From the NCBI RefSeq assembly GCF_030272615.1, contig NC_081405.1:311999235-312063234 (forward strand): a stretch of 64,000 nt of DNA. Direction: 5' to 3'. The position numbers and the translations under genes are program-made. This document shows positions 57,836 to 64,000 of this stretch, piece after piece (the stretch's first letter is position 1; the number at the start of each line of letters is the position of its first letter). The stretch comes from Cryptomeria japonica. Its lineage: Eukaryota; Streptophyta; Pinopsida; Cupressales; Cupressaceae. A model generated the notes under the pieces. It ran no database searches and was not told the DNA's origin. It saw only the letters and a program-made list of their open reading frames with translations.

Positions 57836-58900
57836 CTGTGACAGTATAGTTGAGCTCAGGACCTTGAAGGTTCTTGCTGATAAAGTAAATAGCATGTTCA
57901 ACTGAATTTTATTTTTGATTCAGAACTGCTCCTATGCCAAAGTCAGAAGCATCAGCATGTATGTGAAAAGGCAAATTCCATTATAGACCTTGAAGAACAG
58001 GGGCTTTAGTAAGCAAGTCCTTTAATTGTAGGAAGGATTTTTCATAGGCCTCTGTCCACTCAAATTGGGAATCCTTTGTTAACAAAGCATAAAGTGGACA
58101 GACAATTTTACTGAAGTCTTTTATAAACCTTCTATAATACCCTGCATGACCAAGAAAATTTTTGACATCTTTCTATTTTGTAGGAGTTTGTAAATTTTGA
58201 ATTACTTCAATTTTAGCAGGGTCAACCTGAATTCTATTTTTTGAAACATGATGACTTAGAACAATACCTTCTTCTATCATTAGAAAACACTTCTCACTCT
58301 TTAGAGACAAATTTTGCTCTCTACATCTTTTCAATACTTTTTCTAAATTTACCAGTGCTTCTTCAAATGTGACTCCATAGGCAGTGAAATCATCCATGTA
58401 AATCTCCATACATTCATGAGATATATCAGCAAAGATACTAATTATTGCTCTTTGAAATGTTGCTGACGCATTGCATAGGCCAAAAGGCAAGATCGAATAA
58501 GCAAATGTTATCCATGGATAGGTAAAAGTGGTCTTATCTTGATCTTCAGGGGCTATTTTTATCTGATTGTACCCACTATAACCATCCAAAAAGGAAAAAT
58601 ATCTTTTGCCAGACAGTGAGTCTATTACTTGATCTACAAAAGGTAGTGGAAAGTGATCTTTTTTAGTGGCACTATTAAATTCTCTGTAATCTACACATAC
58701 TCTCCATTTTCCACCTTTCTTGGGAACAATGACTAAGGGAGAAACCCATTGACTGTTAGAGATTGGATAAATAAAACCAGCATCAAACAACTTTTGAAGC
58801 TCATTTTTAACTATTTCCCTAAGTGCTGGATTTACTCTTCTTTGAGGTTGTCTAATTGATGAACAATCTTCTTTGATATATATCCTATGAGTACAAACTC
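57836..58900 (-). pseudogene. Athila-like reverse transcriptase
   Basis: The frame is open for 205 codons (58790-58173) and has FIYPISNSQWVSPLVIVPKK, WRVCVDYREFNSATKKDHFP, FSFLDGYSGYNQIKIAPED, FGLCNASATFQRAI and the catalytic box IYMDDFTAYG at 58380-58410. A TAG at 58173-58175 breaks the connection, after which FLGHAGYYRRFIKDFSK and PLYALLTKD continue. TAA stops near 57985 and 57910 lie before RNase H. Fingers, palm and active-site aspartates are intact. It synthesises the element DNA from a tRNA primer. Confidence 0.93.
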
Positions 58901-59790
58901 GAGGATCTATTCCTTAGATGTCCCCATATTCCCATGCAAAAGCTTTATGCTGTTCTTGTAGCATTTTTAATAGATCAGCTTGTTGAGACTGTGACAGCTT
59001 GTTATTGATATTCAAACAATGACCTTGAGACAATTCTATCCGCTCCGTGAGATTACTCATAGAGTCTATAGGTAATGTTTTTATCTCTTGTGAAAGAAAA
59101 TTATGAAAAATCACTAGAAGTTTAGGCAGTGAACTTTCAGAATCTGGTTGCTGCAGGAAACATTGTAAATGAGTATCATTTGGACCAGATGAACCACCTT
59201 TATCAGAGTTGTTTTGTAGAATTTGAAATAGTAAGGCATCTTCACTCTGAAGTTGTGAGAATGGGTCATTTTGAATCATCATTAATTGAGCCAAAAAATT
59301 GGCTTCTTCAATTTCCTCCCCCACATCTAGCCAAACAGGTTGGGACAAATCTGGCTGAGGTCTAGTAGGAGGATACAGAGCCAATTTCTTTGTGGATTGC
59401 CCATCAGAAATGGTCATATCTCCAGAACGACATCCTATAAAAGCATCAATAGTTGCTAACCATGGTCTACCAAGAATAACTGGATACCCTCCTAAAGTTG
59501 CCTTAACTGATAATATTGTGAAATCAGCAAGATACTCCCAAGATTCAAGAATGACAATTACATCTTCTACTATCCCATCAGGTTTAGCTGTGGAGCTGTC
59601 TGCAAGCTGCAGGATTGTAGGTGTAAACCTAATGTTTGAAATGTTCAGGGAGTCCATAGTATGCTTTGTCATGACATTAATGGCAGCACCTAAATCAATC
59701 AAAACATTTTTTACAACTTGGCTATTTACATTTATCTACACTATAGGACTTCTAGGGTCAATATACTTTGGAATAACTATATTTTCCAAC
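58901..59790 (-). pseudogene. Athila-like protease
   Basis: VKNVLIDLGAAINVMTKHTM (about 59650-59710) holds the active site D-L-G, where D-S/T-G is usual; VEDVIVILESWEYLADFTIL and VILGRPWLATIDAFIGCRSG (about 59430-59480) follow, the last being the conserved GRPWLAT box. The frame stays open for 262 codons to a stop at 58914, running into an acidic linker toward RT (HKAFAWEYGDI, the usual approach to RT). It would cleave the polyprotein. Confidence 0.88.
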
Positions 59791-61662
59791 ATTATATCAG
59801 CCAATTTCCCTAAGACATGAATTGTTTGAGGGTCCTTTTTCTTTTGTCCAGGTTTCTTTAAACAGGCTTCTTTAATAGCTTTTCCAAAAATAGGAATATC
59901 TTTAATAGCCTGAAATAAAGGAATTTGAATCTACAGATTTTTGAGCTGATCCATAATGTCAAAAGTGGGTTGTTCCATGGGTTTATATGCAGTACTTTGC
60001 AACCTCTAAGGAAAAGGTGGGTTATCTTGATTTTGTAGAATAGGTTCTTTAGGAACGGTATCTGTTATGGGCATGTGCTCAGTAGGAACAACAGGTGTAG
60101 TAGGTTCTTCATGGGGAGGATCTGATATTTCAGTAATCTGAGGTAGTTTTGGAGTAGGTAAAGTCGTTCCAGACCTCAAATGGATGTCATTAATGTTTAA
60201 GATATTGGTTGGCTTCGACAAGATACGCAGGCTACTGAGGCTTATTATTGGGATTGGGCATTGGCTGGGCAGGCATAGGCATTTGTTTTGGAGGTCTAGG
60301 ATTTGTGGCAATTACTGCAGGAGGCGGCATAAGGGCCTATGGGTGTGGTTGTGGAAGTTGCAGGAATCCAAAGGACTAGTTTTGCCATTGTTGAGGGCCT
60401 CGCCATTGAGAATTTTGCTGCCAATTTCTTGAAGGTGGGGTCCATTGCCCCTGTAGCTGCTGCCATCCTCCTTAAGGGGATTGCCATTGCTGGTTCTGAT
60501 AATTAGGCCAATTTGGTTGAGGTGGATTCCAGGATGATGGTGGTCCGTATGCATGTTGCCATTGGTTATTATATCCAGAATAAGAATTACCAAAAGTTAA
60601 AGGGTCTTGAGGCATACCTTGTCTTTGGGCCCATGGTCTCCTTTGTGCAACAAAGAACACGTGATCATCATCTCCTTCTACTAGCTTAAAGTCAGTAGGT
60701 AGTTGTTTAGCTTCCAAATTAGCCACCATCTTGCATCTACAGTCACGCTTCTTTTGTCTGCAGTATGGACAGAACTCAGCCAAAACTGCGTCAGCCTCTT
60801 CATGTTTCTTTCGAGCTTGCATAGTGTCCAGTTGCATAGCCATATTATTAATGATGTCCTACTTGAAGTTAGATAGCAAATTTGTTATCTCTATTCAGGA
60901 AACTCCGCCAGAAGAAGACTTCCCTATTGTAGCATGATGACCTCTACCTTTCTTAACTATTGCTCAAGAATAGTTAAGACATATTTTCTTTATATCATCC
61001 CAAGGCACCTGGGTTATATCACCTCCTCCTATCAGGTCTAGGGCATCTGTACAAGCATCACTGATTCCCTTTAGAAACAACAGTTTCTGAGAGTCTTCGT
61101 TGAGAGTATGGTTTGAGTTCCTCTGTAGTGCAAACAAGAAACTGGAAATGTAATCTTCCAGACTTTCATCGTCTTTCTGCTAAATTCGGAATATATCATC
61201 ACCCTTGCTGGCGCTCTTACAATATTCCTTATACTTTTCAAGGAATTTTGTCTGCATGACCTCCCAACTATCAACTACACCTCTTCCCAGACTCATGAAC
61301 CATCTGAGAGCTCCTTCCTTCAAGGTGGAAGGGAATAACTTCAATTTATGAGTGTCTGTGTTGTAGTCATAACTGCGACAGAGGACATCAAATTCAAACA
61401 AAAAGGTTTCTGGGTCCTCTGTGACCAGGCCATAAAACTTTGGAAGCAAAGAAGAGGGAATGTTTTTAAGATTGTCAATATCTCCCTGGGGAACAATAGG
61501 AAACTCAAATGCAGGAGGTGGATTATTTGCCATGTTTGGTTGCTGAAATAACAAAGCGAATGGATTTTCCTCAGGTTCGTTGTCAGCTGGATCAAATGGT
61601 AGTTCAATAAATAGATTTTCAGGGAGGAACCTTCCCAAGGTGTCTCTTCTTCTTCTATGCAT
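59791..61662 (-). pseudogene. Athila-like Gag with Gag-protease linker
   Basis: The start MHRRRRDTLGRFLPENLFIE is at 61662. The Gag domain follows: LLPKFYGLVTEDPETFLFEF, KLKLFPSTLKEGALRWFMSL, MQTKFLEKYKEYCKS, then, past a stop near 61180, LEDYISSFLFALQRN and LLFLKGISDACTDALDLIGG. A Cys cluster CPYCRQKKRDCRC (about 60725-60765) stands at the knuckle position, then a Gln/Trp/Pro-rich tail. A frameshift near 60240 separates it from the linker NDIHLRSGTTLPTPK, a hallmark of Athila elements. In-frame stops: TAG near 61180, TGA 60964 and 60895, TAG 60859, TAA 60472, TAG 60376; most fit C-to-T change of Gln or Arg codons. Confidence 0.88.
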
Positions 61663-61758
61663 GCAATATAATGAATAGTGTCTTGAAGAATCTAGAAAAT
61701 TTTACTAACAAGCTAAACTAATGCCAAAAATGACTTCTAATAAACTCCTAGCTAGACG

Positions 61759-61779
61759 CCATCCCTGGCAGTGGTGCCA
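61759..61779 (-). promoter_or_regulatory. Primer-binding site of the Athila-like element
   Basis: After the LTR end the minus strand reads TTTTTGGCACCACTGCCAGG, close to the TGGCGCCGTTGCCGGGG site of Athila and TAT elements. Confidence 0.8.
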
Positions 61780-61783
61780 AAAA

Positions 61784-63062
61784 TGATGGTCGTGCGCACA
61801 AAAAGATATGAAAATCATAGTAAAACCTTTCTTGGGAATTGGGCATTCCAACAGGTGACCAATATCTCTTTCTATAGATGTTCATTTACTTGTCAAACCA
61901 GGGGACATATACTTTAAATGGCTCAGCAAAATATATGCACTAGGAACTTATTTTGGTCAAATCTTAGCAGAAATACATACTGAGAAGAAATCCTACCTAC
62001 GCTACAGGAAGGTAATGCAACGATCTTTAATTCAACTATGATTTGATTACGACAGAAACCATAATAACTACAACTGAAACACAAACTATGAACAGGCCTT
62101 ATGCTACAAGAACAGACACAGTGATAGATTCCTTGTGCTGCAGGAGCAATGTAAAGCTGAGTTTGTATAAAAACTTTAAAGATGAAAGCAAACTGAAGCT
62201 TAACAGGAAAGAACAACTAACTAACTAGCTACAGATACCTACTAAGTGGGCCCCCTCAGCACACATCTCCTGATTACACAGATTCTAAACTCAGAACTTC
62301 ATTGAACTTTATTCATAAAAACAGAATGACATACATTGTTTTGTTGATATGGAAACTAACAACAAACTCTGCTTCTGGTTAAACAGATTCTGTCTTTCAT
62401 TATCATATTAATTCTTACATGACATCTACTTTTCTTATTCTCTCCTTCTCTTACCCCTCTCTCGCATAGGAGGAAAAGCTTTATTTAAAAATAGGAGAAC
62501 AACTAACTAACCCCATCAAAGAAAGACATGGAAGTAAAACATATCCTCGAATCAAGGAACAAACTTCATAAATGAATTTATGCGGTCAGCCCAATCCAGA
62601 GAAAATCTAGCGCTCCACTCTTTGTCATTAAAATTCTTTCCCACGATTTCGGTCAAAGAGTCTTTGCCGGAGCTTCCTCGAAGTCGTGCAGGAAATGGAC
62701 TTTACTGCAAGGCCGAGATTGGCTGCGCTTGACTTGATCATTCTTCAACAATCAGCGAAACAAAAGGTAACAGGCAACAGAAAAGGCGTATGGCACATAC
62801 ACGATATCTATTTATTAATCACACATTTTAGATTTACTTCATCATTCAAAAACTGTATATGATCTACCAGTCATTTTAGGGGGTCAACAGGGCAATAAAT
62901 GCAATCAAGTCAACAAAAAGAGCTGCAGGAATATAAAAGTATCTTGCTACAGGATATCCCAAAAAGGTTTCACAAAGTCTGAACATCTATGAAATAACAA
63001 AAGTAAAGGCATTTAAAAGTTTATCATAAAATCCAAATTATGAGCATATTTTAAGCTCATCA
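61784..63062 (-). repeat. 5' LTR of the Athila-like element
   Basis: 1279 bp, TGATGGTCGTGC...GCTCATCA, followed by the target duplication ACACC (63063-63067). Confidence 0.95.
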
Positions 63063-63067
63063 ACACC

Positions 63068-63834
63068 CCCCCAAATTCACTCAATCAAAGTACCCCCCCA
63101 AAAATGATGATTTTGGCACTTTATATGTAGTGCGTGTACAATAGGCCACTTGCAAATAATGGAAAGGTGGACTTTTGATTTTAATTTACAACTTCTCAAA
63201 ATGAGATCTAAGAGACTATAACAAATACTGCTAGTGATCTAAATTGAGATCCAAGCAAAATGCAAGTACCAAATATGCCAAAAATGGCAAAATACTGAAA
63301 GTACAATTTCTACTTAAAATCACTGCAAACAGATGGTAGATTATGAAAGTAGATGAAAAAATATGCACTTTCAAAAAAAATGGCACCTGAAAAGGAGTCC
63401 ATATGAGCCCAAACGAAGCCTCCAAAGTTGCAAAAATCGGGATTTCACGATTTTTGAAAAACCTATATCCAAAAATCAGAAAAATCCTACACCACTATAT
63501 AGATCCCGCAATTCTACCCCAAAACAAAAAAAATTGCTTGAAAAAAGGAGTTCGGATGAGTGAGATATCACTATTTGAAAATCGCCTGCAAAATTATAAT
63601 TTCTGAAAAAATTTCGCCGCAGTGTCAGACTTCAAATGCCTCTAGATTTGGCCTCTGAAGTCTGATTTGGATGAAACAAAAAACAAAACTGACTTTCTTG
63701 GACCTCCTCAATTAAATGGTAACCTCAGATTTGATCTCTCAAGCTTCAATAATAACCTGCAATAGAAAATTCCAAAATGCAAACCCCAAATAGCATCAAA
63801 TTTCTCTCAATTAGCAAACCAATGACACTCTAAT
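63068..63834 (-). other. Leader of the copia element, right of the insertion
   Basis: Untranslated sequence between primer site and gag; the remaining 43 bases of it lie left of the insertion at 51678-51720. It contains C- and A-runs near 63066-63115 and no supported frame. Confidence 0.55.
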
Positions 63835-63847
63835 GGCTCTGATACCA
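63835..63847 (-). promoter_or_regulatory. Primer-binding site of the copia element
   Basis: Minus-strand TGGTATCAGAGCC, perfect initiator-Met type, directly adjoining the LTR at 63848. Confidence 0.93.
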
Positions 63848-64000
63848 TGTGAGATTTTGCCAAGATCAAGAGGCAATGGAAAGCACAAATAAGAGAGAAC
63901 AAAATAGATGATAGAAATAAAATATATTCTATCAAGATGAAAAATATGATCGATTGGATCATTAAGCATTCATTACATACAATGAATATAAGCCTGCTTA
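63848..64000 (-). repeat. 5' LTR of the copia element, cut by window edge
   Basis: It starts TGTGAGATTTTGCC and matches 48699-48851 with about eight differences in 153 bases. Confidence 0.93.

Larger units (their letters stand above)
51726..63062 (-). mobile_element. Complete Athila-like Ty3/gypsy element, nested
   Basis: This is an 11.3-kb leftward element with two 1.28-kb LTRs (51726-53008, 61784-63062), both TGATGG...CTCATCA, and the 5-bp duplication ACACC. The primer site resembles the Arg/Asp-tRNA type used by Athila and TAT elements. In order it has gag, protease, RT, RNase H, integrase and a long extra ORF before the 3' LTR, the Athila layout. Decay consists mainly of isolated nonsense transitions, with one frameshift in the gag-protease linker; most domains read almost through. 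The LTRs differ at several percent of positions, mostly transitions. Confidence 0.95.
48699..64000 (-). mobile_element. Gag-protease-only copia element, split by an Athila-like insertion
   Basis: This is a leftward LTR element that runs off the right edge. Its 3' LTR is 48699-49167; its 5' LTR starts at 63848 and is cut by the window end. The initiator-Met primer site is at 63835-63847. Once the 11.3-kb insertion at 51726-63062 is subtracted the interior is only 3.3 kb: an 0.8-kb leader, Gag, protease and a tail of unknown type, with no integrase, RT or RNase H. The first 150 bases of the two LTRs differ at about eight positions. The organisation implies it depended on enzymes from another copia element. 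Confidence 0.85.

Noticed and set aside
51856-62216. Pair of about 100-codon frames starting MFFPVKLQFAFIFKV
   Set aside because: Both lie inside the Athila-like LTRs and duplicate each other for that reason.
1-64000. CRISPR arrays, tRNA or rRNA genes, bacterial operons
   Set aside because: None seen. The motif clusters at 18625-20320 have irregular spacing and degenerate words, unlike CRISPR repeats; the tRNA-like words are short primer-binding sites.

Overview
The window looks like intergenic DNA from a large, repeat-rich seed-plant genome, possibly a conifer. That guess rests on four things: AT-rich sequence, no complete host gene, many old nested plant LTR retrotransposons (Ty1/copia, chromovirus, TAT-like and Athila-like Ty3/gypsy), and a plant LINE. 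No rRNA, tRNA or CRISPR array was seen. The species cannot be fixed from the sequence alone.

Layout. 1-3196: two fragments of one copia gag family in opposite orientations, each with an initiator-Met-tRNA type primer-binding site. About 3197-4500: the LTR of the minus-strand copy. 5284-6545: a gene-like island on the minus strand. 6962-8600: the 3' end of a minus-strand Ty3/gypsy element. 10415-17105: a complete but decayed minus-strand chromovirus with two LTRs and the 5-bp target duplication CCAAT; a probable solo LTR sits between its protease and RT. 17541-24670: a plus-strand TAT-like gypsy element with LTR, primer site, 2-kb leader, gag, protease and a G-patch, cut off before RT. 24673-26485: hairpins and a 240-bp inverted repeat around a LINE ORF1 fragment. 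26790-28560: a decayed ORF of roughly 590 codons. 29405-33750: copia LTR, chromodomain and LINE remnants. 34534-38102: a gypsy-type element that carries only gag and protease. 38414-43736: a LINE with ORF1 and ORF2, flanked by a 47-bp target duplication and inserted into the end of a gene-like pseudogene. 45880-48000: a minus-strand copia fragment. 48699 to beyond 64000: a gag-protease-only copia element split by a complete Athila-like gypsy (51726-63062, target duplication ACACC) that keeps gag, protease, RT, RNase H, integrase and a 739-codon post-integrase ORF.

The elements are dead or nearly so. Most premature stops I examined are TAG, with some TAA and few TGA, and many sit where a Gln or Arg codon is expected. 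This fits C-to-T decay of methylated CAG, CAA and CGA codons. The most unusual signals are: two clusters of a TGTCGTAC-like motif in the TAT-like leader; two unrelated elements that both keep only gag and protease; the inverted repeat with its extra hairpins; and two small gene-like fragments on the minus strand. No new cellular system was identified.
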